A stretch of DNA of 64,000 nt from JBKBII01 sp046299415 (GTDB taxonomy: Bacteria > Pseudomonadota > Gammaproteobacteria > Ectothiorhodospirales > Ectothiorhodospiraceae). Shown piece by piece: positions 28,405 through 36,709 of this stretch (positions are counted from its first letter, which is position 1; every line of letters starts with the position of its first letter). Both the position numbers and the translations under genes were made by a program. The DNA lies in NCBI GenBank assembly GCA_046299415.1, contig JBKBII010000002.1, positions 186,001 to 250,000 of the forward strand, in the 5' to 3' direction. The notes under the pieces are model-generated. The model saw only the letters and a list, made by a program, of their open reading frames with translations. It was not told the origin of the DNA and searched no databases.

Positions 28405-28802
28405 GTCGCTGACGCGGTCTTGATAAACCCGTACGACACTCAACCGATGCCCATAGTCTAAGACGACACCCAAAAGCCAAGACGTTGTATTTTGCGGTCG
28501 ATGCTGGATCAGCTCGGCGAAGTCGCCCCCGACGAGGCCCGTTCTTTTGCTTTACCTGATCCGATGATGGCGGCTTGATGCCGATGTTGACCCTTGATTG
28601 CGAACGTTCATGATCAAGTACCACCTTCATGATCAAGGACCACCGGACGATATCCAGCGGTCGAATCAGTTCGATCGACGTCCGCACGAAGTGAGCCGGA
28701 CGAGAATCGAGTTGCGATCAACGCCGGCCAGTGCCGGCGAGTCATCAGCGCGCGCCCCAAAACCGTCGTCTACACTCTTTACGGCACCACTTACCGCACC
28801 CT
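28405..28802. other. Intergenic region upstream of dnaG
   Basis: rpsU, the usual gene before dnaG in gammaproteobacteria, is absent. The only structure seen is a 19-bp tandem repeat at 28607-28644. A 25-codon frame at 28501-28578 has no support. Confidence 0.45.
28607..28644. repeat. Two tandem 19-bp direct repeats
   Basis: TTCATGATCAAGTACCACC is followed directly by TTCATGATCAAGGACCACC; one base differs. Each unit holds the palindrome TGATCA. The spacing of nearly two helix turns would place two protein sites on the same DNA face, about 160 bases before dnaG. Confidence 0.6.
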
Positions 28803-31253
28803 ATGGCAGGACGCATTCCGCAAAGTTTTCTCGATGAGCTTCTCGACCGCACGGATCTGGTCGAGTTGGTGCACGCCTTCGTCCCGCTCAAGCGCGCCGG
28901 CACCGAATACAAAGCCTGCTGTCCTTTTCATGACGAGAACACGCCCTCGTTCTACGTCTCGCCCAAAAAACAGTTCTATCACTGCTTCGGCTGCGGTGCA
29001 CACGGCACCGCGTTCGACTTTCTGATGGCGCATCAGAATCTCGCCTTCCCCGAGGCCGTGCAAACACTCGCCGAACGCGCCGGTCTTGAAGTGCCGCGTG
29101 AAGATGGCAGCGAAGCGCCACAAATAAAACTGAAATCACCCGTGCGCGAAGCGCTGGAAGCCGCAAATGTTTTTTATCGTGAACAACTGCGCCAAGCCCC
29201 GACCGCAATCGCCTACCTCAAGCAACGCGGCGTCTCGGGCGTCATCGCGCGCGACTTCAGTCTCGGCTGGGCACCCGATGGCCGTGACCGACTCAAACGG
29301 CACCTTGCCGATGCACACCGCATCGAACACCTCATAGAGGCAGGCCTGCTGACCGAGGATGGTCGGCGCGATCGTTTCTTCTCACGGGTCATGTTTCCGA
29401 TTCTCGATCGCCGCGGCCGCGTCATCGGGTTTGGTGGACGGCGCATCGACGGCGCCGAGCCCAAGTATCTCAACAGCCCGGACGGCCCCCTGTTTCACAA
29501 GGGTGACGTCATTTATGGGCTATTCGAAGCGCGACGCGACGAGCGCGCACTCGACGAACTGGTCGTTGTCGAAGGCTACATGGACGTCATCGCACTCGCC
29601 CAGCACGGCTTTCATCGCGCCGTGGCATGCATGGGCACCGCGCTGACCGAAACACAGCTCTCGACGCTGTTTCGACAAGTCGACCGCGTCGTCCTCTGTT
29701 TCGACGGTGATGCCGCCGGTCGCCGTGCAGCACGACGCTCGATCGATGTTGCACTCCCACTCATCACGGGCACGCGATCGCTGCGAGTGCTTCTGCTCGA
29801 CGAGCGCGACGATCCCGACAGCCTCGTTCGTCGTGAAGGTCTCGACGCTTGGCAAGCTCGTCTGGACATGGCCAAGCCTCTCGCCGACACCCTGCTCGAT
29901 CTTCTCGCTGCCGAGCACGACCCCGGCAATGCCGACGGCCGGACTCGACTCGCACACGCAGCGCTCGAAGCCTGCGCCGGCGTCAACGACGACGTCTATC
30001 GTGCCCAACTCCTGGCGCTGATCGCAGAACGAACGCAAACACCCAGCGCGACCCTCGACCCCCTGCTCGAACGACTGCGGCGCGAACGCGAAATCCGCAT
30101 GGCCCGACACCGTGCCGCCCCGCAAGGCGCGACAAACCGTTCAGACGAACCTCGATCAAATTCTGCGCGAAAATCGGGCCTCGCCGCGGCGTCCGATCCC
30201 GCCTTCGCCGCGCTCGACCGTCTGCTAATCGCACAATCAGCCGCTGCCGCGGATGATCCAAAAGATCCGCTCACCGACACGACATGGACGCCGGACCCAC
30301 GTGACAACTTCGCGCGATCGTCTGCCTCCTCGCGTCACCCCTCACCGACCCGCGGCGACAACGCCAAATCGGCATTTTCCACGCCCCCGCCCCGCGAAGG
30401 CGACGATCAAGACTCGAAATCCATCACCGGAAACGCTCACAACGAATCCACCGGCGAAGCCTGTGACTTCGACTGGGTCGTTGATCACGACGAAGGCATT
30501 GATGCATCGCCGCCTCGGCAACCGGCCCTCAATGAAGAGACACACAACCAGTCGCCGACCGTTCCTGCGGTCGTGGCGTCGAGCGATCCGTTGGCCACGC
30601 AACGGCATCAGCTCTGGCGCGGATTGTTCCAACGCATCGTTCAGGCTCCTGAGACCTTACAAACATTGCGCCAACATCCGGTAACACCGCTCGGAGCGGA
30701 CAACGCACCGCCCTATTCGACGGCCGACGTCGTCGACAGCAGTCGCCGCGACTCAAACGATCGCGGCCAAGGCTGCGAAAACAACCAAGACCGGCGTTTG
30801 GGCAGCGATCTTGAGCATGGAGTTTCGGCCGACGCGTCCATAACGCTGGCCGACCACTGCGCGCAACGCAACAGCCTGGCCGACGAGCTCACGCGCTTCA
30901 CATCCATCGATCCAGGTGCCTGCCAGCTACTGAGCCAAATCATCGCAGCAACGCGCGAAGACGTCGCGCCACGCACAGCAGCGCAACTGCTCGAAGCCCT
31001 ACGCGGATCATCCGCACATGCGCCTCTCGCCGCAGCGCTCGCCGCATCCGAGCGAAGCGCGATTACGACCGACGACGACGCCGTCACGCGCGATCGGATC
31101 GTACTCGACCTCGCCCGACGCCTGATGCGTCAGCTGCGCCTCGCGCGCATGACACAGCTTGCCCGCCTGCGTCGACCGCTCGAACCCCATGAACGCGAGA
31201 TGCTCAACGCACTCAGCCGAGCGATCCGCTCTGATGACGCACGCCCAGACTAA
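28803..31253 (+). CDS. dnaG: DNA primase with long polar linker
   Basis: Makes RNA primers at the replication fork. From ATG 28803 the 816 residues begin MAGRIPQSFLDELLDRTDLV, with the CHC2 zinc finger (CCPFHDENTPSF and YHCFGCGAHG). The catalytic core has RFFSRVMFPI and GFGGR; the Toprim motif is VVEGYMDVI, followed by CFDGDAAGRRAA. The C-terminal helicase-binding part is recognisable in FAALDRLLIAQS, LWRGLFQRIV and the final RLMRQLRLARM helix. Typical DnaG is about 600 residues; the excess is Ser/Asp/Pro-rich linker at nt about 30250-30580 and 30690-30840, inside the helicase-binding region. The longer start at 28731 lacks conservation. rpoD lies downstream, the macromolecular-synthesis order without rpsU. 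Confidence 0.95.
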   Translation: MAGRIPQSFLDELLDRTDLVELVHAFVPLKRAGTEYKACCPFHDENTPSFYVSPKKQFYHCFGCGAHGTAFDFLMAHQNLAFPEAVQTLAERAGLEVPREDGSEAPQIKLKSPVREALEAANVFYREQLRQAPTAIAYLKQRGVSGVIARDFSLGWAPDGRDRLKRHLADAHRIEHLIEAGLLTEDGRRDRFFSRVMFPILDRRGRVIGFGGRRIDGAEPKYLNSPDGPLFHKGDVIYGLFEARRDERALDELVVVEGYMDVIALAQHGFHRAVACMGTALTETQLSTLFRQVDRVVLCFDGDAAGRRAARRSIDVALPLITGTRSLRVLLLDERDDPDSLVRREGLDAWQARLDMAKPLADTLLDLLAAEHDPGNADGRTRLAHAALEACAGVNDDVYRAQLLALIAERTQTPSATLDPLLERLRREREIRMARHRAAPQGATNRSDEPRSNSARKSGLAAASDPAFAALDRLLIAQSAAAADDPKDPLTDTTWTPDPRDNFARSSASSRHPSPTRGDNAKSAFSTPPPREGDDQDSKSITGNAHNESTGEACDFDWVVDHDEGIDASPPRQPALNEETHNQSPTVPAVVASSDPLATQRHQLWRGLFQRIVQAPETLQTLRQHPVTPLGADNAPPYSTADVVDSSRRDSNDRGQGCENNQDRRLGSDLEHGVSADASITLADHCAQRNSLADELTRFTSIDPGACQLLSQIIAATREDVAPRTAAQLLEALRGSSAHAPLAAALAASERSAITTDDDAVTRDRIVLDLARRLMRQLRLARMTQLARLRRPLEPHEREMLNALSRAIRSDDARPD

Positions 31254-32006
31254 CGCTATCGAGAACATCAACGGCTCCCGAGAGCTTGCTATACTTCCCG
31301 ATTCGCTCGTTGATCGCCCACCCACCTACTCGACACCCGGCCCTCATCGCAACCGATGCCGTCGAATCGACACGACACCGATCACATCGCCCTGACAGCG
31401 TCACATCTTCGCGGACGCACAACCTCGTTCCAACCGTTGGACACTCGAGCCAGCGAGACGGCCCCGCCGCCAACCTCCGCCGCGGACGGACGGGCCGGCC
31501 TCGAGGGCACTCGAAGCCACAGGGCGTGATGCGAGCGCGATGGAGTCCGATTCGGCGGGACATACCACAAAGAGACAAGGGCCAAACCAACGATAGCCGA
31601 GCCCGAATTTCGAGTCGACGAGACTGGGAAGGTCAGACATGAAACAGCAACGAGGGGATTGCTCTTCGCGGGTCGTTCGTCCACAACAGGCCGAAGGCCG
31701 ATGCGAGGCGCGCCATCGTCACGCCTAAAGCAGCGCACATTGGCACGATTCGCCGAATACCGACGGCAATGGCCGATGAAGCGAAATTTGAGGGCTTGCG
31801 CCAGCAGAAAACGCTCAACGGCAGTCATGTCACATCATCTTTTCGGCCAGAGGGCGACACCCTGGCCATCGCCCTGTCCCCAGGGCACATGCCCAGATGA
31901 GACGGGCAACAGCCTCGCATCACTGAGGTCACCCGCCGCATAAGCGGCATATCGCCGACCGATGGTCGGTCGGCGAATCGACAAGCATTCCGGAGCCTGG
32001 TTGCGT
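31254..32006. other. dnaG-rpoD gap of 750 bases
   Basis: No recognisable gene. TTGCTATACTT at about 31287-31297 looks like a -10 region with a poor -35. A hairpin with arms CGCCGACC and GGTCGGCG lies at 31953-31975, about 30 bases before the rpoD start, in its leader. Confidence 0.4.
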
Positions 32007-34022
32007 ATGAGCCAAGACGCCAAACCCACCCGCCGCAAGACCGCGAGTAACAAAGTGGCGGCCAAGCCGAGCGCCGCCGCCAATAAAACGGCCGACATCA
32101 CGACCGCGCGCGCTGCTAAATCGGGCACTGACCAAAGCGACGCGCCCACCGAAAAGCTCTCGCTCAAAGAAGAACGCACCTCACGGGTCAAGGAGCTCAT
32201 TGCGCTTGGCAAGGAGCAGGGCTACCTGACCTACACCGACGTCAACGATCATCTGCCCGACTCGCTGCTCGACGCCGAGCAGGTTGAAGACATCATCCAG
32301 ATGATCAACGACATGGGCATCACGGTGCACGAAACCGCACCCGATGCCGATACGCTGATGCTCAGCGACGGCAACGTCAGCTCGTCGGAAGACGACGCGG
32401 AAGAGGCCGTCGCTGCGCTCGCATCAGCGGATTCCGACTTTGGTCGCACCACCGACCCAGTGCGCATGTACATGCGCGAAATGGGCACGGTAGAGTTGCT
32501 CACGCGAGAGGGCGAAATTCGCATCGCCAAGCGCATCGAAGACGGCTTGATGCAGGTTCTGTTCGCCGTCGCGCATCACCCGGGGATCATCTCGCGCTTC
32601 ATCGAGCAATACGATCAGATCATCAACAACAGCACACGACTTACCGACCTGATCAACGCCTTCATCGCGCCTGACCCGACCGATGGCGAAGCCGTTGCGC
32701 GTGGCCTGGTCGAAGCTGCAGACGAGCCAGAAGACCTCACGATCGCCGCCAACGACGATAGCAGCGACGTTGATACCGACGACGAGGACGAAGACGCCGA
32801 GACGCCCGTCGACACCGGCCCCGACCCCGAAGAGGCACGCGAGCGTTTTGCGCTGCTACGCAGCATGCTGGCCGAGGCTCTGGCGCATTATGACGCCGGC
32901 GATCAAAAAGCCTACGCGGCGGCTCGGGCTGAAATCGCGCAGTATTTTATGCAGTTCAAACTCCACCCGAAAGCCGTCGACGACCTGACCAGTGCACTCC
33001 ACCATTCAGTCGAACAGATTCGCGGTTACGAGCGTGAAATCGTTCGCCTCGTCGTCGATCAGGCGCACATGCCGCGCAAGGACTTCCTCGAATCATTCCC
33101 GGCCAATGAAACCGACCTCAAGTGGGTCGATCGCATTGTAAGGCGCAAAGGCAAGTACACCGACCGCATTAAAACGGTTGCCGAGGACGTGCGCAGGCTG
33201 CAGTCCAAACTTGCGGAAATCGAACAGTCCTCGCGTTTGAGCATTGCCGAGATCAAAGACATCAACCGTCGCATGTCGATCGGTGAAGCCAAAGCCCGAC
33301 GGGCGAAGAAAGAAATGATCGAGGCCAACCTTCGCCTCGTCATTTCCATCGCCAAAAAGTACACCAATCGCGGTTTGCAGTTTCTCGACCTGATTCAGGA
33401 AGGCAATATCGGTCTGATGAAAGCGGTCGACAAATTTGAATATCGCCGCGGCTACAAATTCTCGACTTATGCGACCTGGTGGATTCGCCAGGCGATCACG
33501 CGCTCCATCGCCGATCAGGCGCGCACCATTCGAATTCCGGTGCACATGATCGAAACAATCAACAAACTCAACCGCATCTCCCGACAAATGCTTCAGGAAA
33601 TGGGTCGCGACCCGACGCCTGAAGAACTCGCCGAGCGCATGGAGATGCCCGAGGACAAGATCCGCAAGGTGATGAAAATCTCGAAAGAGCCCATCTCGAT
33701 GGAAACGCCGATCGGTGACGATGAAGACTCGCATCTCGGCGATTTCATCGAGGACGAAAAAGCGCTCAATCCCACCGACGCCGCAATTCGTCTCAACCTC
33801 CACACGGCCACCCACGAAATCCTTGCCACGCTGACCCCGCGCGAAGCCAAGGTCCTGCGCATGCGATTCGGGATTGGCATGAACACCGATCACACGCTAG
33901 AGGAAGTCGGCAAACAGTTCGACGTCACACGTGAGCGCATTCGGCAGATCGAAGCCAAAGCCCTGCGGAAGCTTCGCCACCCGTCGCGCGCGCAGCACCT
34001 ACGTTCATACGTCGAGGAATGA
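32007..34022 (+). CDS. rpoD: RNA polymerase primary sigma factor RpoD (sigma-70)
   Basis: Directs RNA polymerase to housekeeping promoters. From ATG 32007 the 671 residues start with a Lys/Ala-rich tail, then region 1.1 (RVKELIALGKEQGYLTYTDV), region 1.2 (DPVRMYMREMGTVELLTREG), an acidic non-conserved region, then regions 2 (ANLRLVISIAKKYTNRGLQF; YKFSTYATWWIRQAITRSIA), 3 and 4.2 (VTRERIRQIEAKALRKLRHP). GGAG lies 11 bases upstream of this ATG; an ATG at 31962 falls inside a leader hairpin and is less likely. A strong terminator follows at 34188. Certain. Confidence 0.98.
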   Translation: MSQDAKPTRRKTASNKVAAKPSAAANKTADITTARAAKSGTDQSDAPTEKLSLKEERTSRVKELIALGKEQGYLTYTDVNDHLPDSLLDAEQVEDIIQMINDMGITVHETAPDADTLMLSDGNVSSSEDDAEEAVAALASADSDFGRTTDPVRMYMREMGTVELLTREGEIRIAKRIEDGLMQVLFAVAHHPGIISRFIEQYDQIINNSTRLTDLINAFIAPDPTDGEAVARGLVEAADEPEDLTIAANDDSSDVDTDDEDEDAETPVDTGPDPEEARERFALLRSMLAEALAHYDAGDQKAYAAARAEIAQYFMQFKLHPKAVDDLTSALHHSVEQIRGYEREIVRLVVDQAHMPRKDFLESFPANETDLKWVDRIVRRKGKYTDRIKTVAEDVRRLQSKLAEIEQSSRLSIAEIKDINRRMSIGEAKARRAKKEMIEANLRLVISIAKKYTNRGLQFLDLIQEGNIGLMKAVDKFEYRRGYKFSTYATWWIRQAITRSIADQARTIRIPVHMIETINKLNRISRQMLQEMGRDPTPEELAERMEMPEDKIRKVMKISKEPISMETPIGDDEDSHLGDFIEDEKALNPTDAAIRLNLHTATHEILATLTPREAKVLRMRFGIGMNTDHTLEEVGKQFDVTRERIRQIEAKALRKLRHPSRAQHLRSYVEE

Positions 34023-34187
34023 TTGCGGCGAGTCGACCTCTTCGCGCTGGCCTCGCGAGACGCCCGCGCACCGGACGCCCGGATCAGCCTCCTGATTTGG
34101 ACAAGGGCACGCAAGGATCGACACCGAGCAACGCGCTTTTATAGCGATGCCCAAGATACGCCGTGAGAAACCACGCGAAACACACTC

Positions 34188-34215
34188 AAGCCCGGCCGAA
34201 AGCCGGGCTTTTTTT
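34188..34215 (+). terminator. Rho-independent terminator after rpoD
   Basis: A perfect 9-bp stem (AAGCCCGGC / GCCGGGCTT) with a 5-base loop is followed by a run of seven T. It ends rpoD transcription before the convergent hvf operon. Confidence 0.92.
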
Positions 34216-34295
34216 CGCCGGGCTCACTCTCTGGACCTACTCTCTGGGCGCAGACCACTTCGCCAATCAACGCTGACCGCGTTGCCGGAATCAAG

Positions 34296-35177
34296 TCAAG
34301 CCGACTCGTTGTCTGGTGTCGCGTGCGCCAACGTTCCGAGCACGGCACCCTCCTTACGCCACTTCTGCACCAGCGCGACAGCCTCAGCCACCAGTGAGCT
34401 GCCGATTAACGCTCCATCATTCGACGCCTGATCCATCACCCGGATCACCGGCTCGTCAGTCAACGACTCGCAGCGCTCTACGAGACCGAGCGCACCGAGA
34501 ACCGCCGGCAACACGGTCGCCAGCGCCCCGGGCGCCTGCTTGAGCTCCCAAAGCAAAGCTGCAGCCAATGGCGTTAGGGCCTGAAAGCGCACCTTGTCGT
34601 CAGCCGCGCGAAACAGCATTAAGTATGTCGGCACCGGGTCCGGCGCCTGTGGCTGGAAATCCGCCGAGATGCGCTGCACCGGAAACTCATACGCCAGTAG
34701 GGTCAGGCTGGGACTCAGCACCACCGGCTCCCTCCACGGATCACCGTCAGCGTCATACGGCGGTGGCGTCGAGACCGGATCGAAAGCCACCTCCAACTCA
34801 GCGCGCTCGTAGTGCAGCAGCTCAGCCAGAAATGGAGGCCAGGACTGACCCTCGGTCGTACTCAACCACGCCACGGCCCAGTCGAGAAACTCCCGACCGA
34901 TGCGATGGAAATACGGTGTATGCGAGGCGTGACTCGAACGAAACTGCTCGACCAGATCAGCAAAGCGCGCGTCGCCCAAAACGCGGTGGGTCACCGGAAA
35001 TGCGCCGACCAGCAAGCCGCGGACGTTATTTCGAAACAAACGGCGGTAAATCGCTAGACGGCGTGCTTCGAGCCCAGGTGGCGGCGGCGCATGATCAGGA
35101 TCACGCAGATAAGCGGCAAGCGCGTCGAAACGCGCATGTACCGCGTCGTCTGGCTCGTCCTTCGCATTCATCGTCAT
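34296..35177 (-). CDS. hvfC: HvfC/BufC-type partner protein (DUF2063)
   Basis: The 293 residues start with the DUF2063 domain (ARRLAIYRRLFRNNVRGLL, then AFPVTHRVLGDARFADLVEQ and TPYFHRIGREFLDWA), followed by a C-terminal domain with QRISADFQPQAPDP and a winged-helix-like end. In characterised hvf/buf operons this protein binds the DUF692 enzyme and brings the precursor peptide to it. Its start overlaps the hvfB stop by ATGA, so the two are translationally coupled. It is the last gene of the operon and converges with rpoD, sharing the region of its terminator. Cytoplasmic. Confidence 0.88.
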   Translation of the reverse strand: MTMNAKDEPDDAVHARFDALAAYLRDPDHAPPPPGLEARRLAIYRRLFRNNVRGLLVGAFPVTHRVLGDARFADLVEQFRSSHASHTPYFHRIGREFLDWAVAWLSTTEGQSWPPFLAELLHYERAELEVAFDPVSTPPPYDADGDPWREPVVLSPSLTLLAYEFPVQRISADFQPQAPDPVPTYLMLFRAADDKVRFQALTPLAAALLWELKQAPGALATVLPAVLGALGLVERCESLTDEPVIRVMDQASNDGALIGSSLVAEAVALVQKWRKEGAVLGTLAHATPDNESA

Positions 35178-36130
35178 TCCGTCACCGGCTGCTCAAAACG
35201 ACGACCAGCCCCCTCGGCGCGCGCCATCGATGATGAAGCACCGACCTGACACAGCGCCACTCGATCGACCTCCGCCAGCAGCTCGGCCAGGGGCGGAAAA
35301 TTGAAATCGCGCTCGAGCACGGTCGGCACCGCTCCGAGACGCTGATAAACCTTGTCAAGCAGCGCCCAGGCTTCATCACCCACCGGTTCGCCGTGCGTGT
35401 CCACACGCAAGTCCGGAGCCTCGTAATCATGACCGGCCAGATGCAGGTAACGCACTCGATTCAGCGGCAAGGCAGCGATAAAAGCCTCGGCGTCGTAGCC
35501 ATGGTTGATCGAATTGACCACAACGTTGTTGACGTCCAACAACAAATCGCAATCGGCCTCTTCGAGCACGGCCGTGATGAAGCTTGCCTCGTCGAGTTCA
35601 CCACCGATTTGAAGGTAGTACGAGACGTTTTCGACAGCGATCCGACGCTCCAGAATGGACTGGACCTCACGAATCCGCGCAGCGACGCGCCGTACGGTCA
35701 CCCCGGTAAAGGGCAACGGCATCAGATCGTATAGATGCCCAACCGAATCGCCACATGCCGACAAGTGCTCGGTGTAGTCAGCGATGCCGTGGACATCCAA
35801 AAAACTTTTCAAATCCTGTAAAAAAACATGATCAAGCGGCCTGATGCCACCGAGATCAAGTGACAGGCCATGAGTAACGAAAGGGAAACGCTCGGTGAAT
35901 TCACGCAGACGGCGTGCGAGACGCCCATCGAGGTGCATCCAGTTTTCCGGCGCAACTTCCAAAAAATCGGGCACGCGAGCCGGCGACCCAGAATCACCCG
36001 TCTCGGGTGTCGCGCCGTTCAGGTGGTCGGACAGAGGTTGCAGCAAAGCGCGTCGCAACCCCAGGCCGGCACCTTCGACTCCGGCTCGAGCCCGCTCGCC
36101 CGAACCCATTACAGCCGTCGAAAAGCCCAT
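35174..36130 (-). CDS. hvfB: MNIO-family peptide-modifying oxygenase HvfB/BufB (DUF692)
   Basis: Multinuclear non-heme iron enzyme that oxidises cysteines of a precursor peptide. Iron-ligand type residues are seen in EVAPENWM, THGLSLDLGG, YTEHLSACGD, IAVENVSYYL, LLLDVNNVVVNSINHGYD and YLHLAGHDYE, all in family order. From ATG 36130 it has 318 residues, a few more than most DUF692 proteins. A GTG at 36157 would make it overlap the hvfA end. It starts 11 bases after the hvfA stop and overlaps hvfC, so the order precursor-enzyme-partner is exactly that of hvf/bufferin operons. Product class: copper-binding heterocycle-containing peptide (family knowledge). Confidence 0.93.
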   Translation of the reverse strand: MGFSTAVMGSGERARAGVEGAGLGLRRALLQPLSDHLNGATPETGDSGSPARVPDFLEVAPENWMHLDGRLARRLREFTERFPFVTHGLSLDLGGIRPLDHVFLQDLKSFLDVHGIADYTEHLSACGDSVGHLYDLMPLPFTGVTVRRVAARIREVQSILERRIAVENVSYYLQIGGELDEASFITAVLEEADCDLLLDVNNVVVNSINHGYDAEAFIAALPLNRVRYLHLAGHDYEAPDLRVDTHGEPVGDEAWALLDKVYQRLGAVPTVLERDFNFPPLAELLAEVDRVALCQVGASSSMARAEGAGRRFEQPVTE

Positions 36131-36141
36131 ATCGTCAGGGC

Positions 36142-36480
36142 TCAACGGCTCCCGCACTTACCTTCGCCGCAGGAACCCTCAGACGACTTCTCCTCAACAG
36201 CACCGCACTTGCCTTCGCCACAGGAACCCTCAGACGACTTCTCCTCAGCAGCACCGCACTTGCCTTCGCCACAGGAACCCTCAGACGACTTCTCCTCAGC
36301 GGCGCCGCACTTACCTTCGGCGTGATGTCCAGCGAGCATCAAGCCGCCCTGACTCTGCGCCTGATATCCAGTGCCGAGATCGGTCGCCGCAAACGCCGGC
36401 GCCGAACCCATGGCCAAACCGATCGCGACCGTACCCATCGCCGCGGTCAGCGTCTTGCGTTCGAACAGTTCGTTTTTCAT
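36142..36480 (-). CDS. hvfA: HvfA/bufferin-like repeat precursor peptide
   Basis: The 112-residue product has a Sec signal peptide (RKTLTAAMGTVAIGLAMGSA, cut after PAFA) and a core made of three 17-residue repeats plus an end piece, with EGKCG four times and EGSCG three times: seven cysteines, all in Gly-Cys-Gly-like settings. EGKCG is the signature of HvfA-type substrates, whose Cys are turned into copper-binding rings by HvfB. AGGAG lies upstream of the ATG at 36480. The peptide would be modified in the cytoplasm and exported. Spacers are AAEEKSS or AVEEKSS, Ser/Glu-rich and soluble. Whether EGSCG cysteines are also modified is unknown. Confidence 0.93.
   Translation of the reverse strand: MKNELFERKTLTAAMGTVAIGLAMGSAPAFAATDLGTGYQAQSQGGLMLAGHHAEGKCGAAEEKSSEGSCGEGKCGAAEEKSSEGSCGEGKCGAVEEKSSEGSCGEGKCGSR
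36152..36319. repeat. Tandem 51-bp repeats inside hvfA
   Basis: Three full units begin at 36152, 36203 and 36254, and a partial fourth at 36305, each starting CCGCACTT on the plus strand. Units differ at only a few bases. One unit encodes 17 residues with two Cys. Confidence 0.93.
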
Positions 36481-36633
36481 CGTGTCGTTCTCCTGAGAAT
36501 CAAGATAAGCAACTGCTCATAGCGGCCGCGAGTGAGTCAAGGTCAGCGCACAGAATGCGCTGACGACTCGCATCAACCCACAACCGCCCGGAACTTGCAA
36601 AGGTCGTCGGGCGCGGATCGTCTTCGTTTCCAC

Positions 36634-36698
36634 AAAACCCGATGCTTTTTACGCAAAAAGGTAAGTTCTGGATTCGCGATCAAGCCATCAGCATCGGG
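36634..36698 (-). terminator. Possible terminator after the mltB-like gene
   Basis: On the minus strand CCCGATGCT and AGCATCGGG (9-bp arms, 36690-36698 and 36638-36646) are followed by TTTTG. The 43-base loop is long but holds an inner hairpin (CTTTTT-ACGC-AAAAAG). It lies between the lytic transglycosylase stop and the hvfA promoter region. Confidence 0.4.
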
Positions 36699-36709
36699 CC
36701 TTCGCAGAA

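Noticed and set aside
28501..28578. 25-codon ORF upstream of dnaG
   Set aside because: Too short, no ribosome site, no conservation that I can judge.
30250..30840. Intein in DnaG
   Set aside because: The extra residues lack intein N- and C-terminal motifs (Cys/Ser start, His-Asn end) and are low complexity.
36152..36319. CRISPR array
   Set aside because: The repeats are contiguous, in frame and coding (hvfA); there are no spacers.
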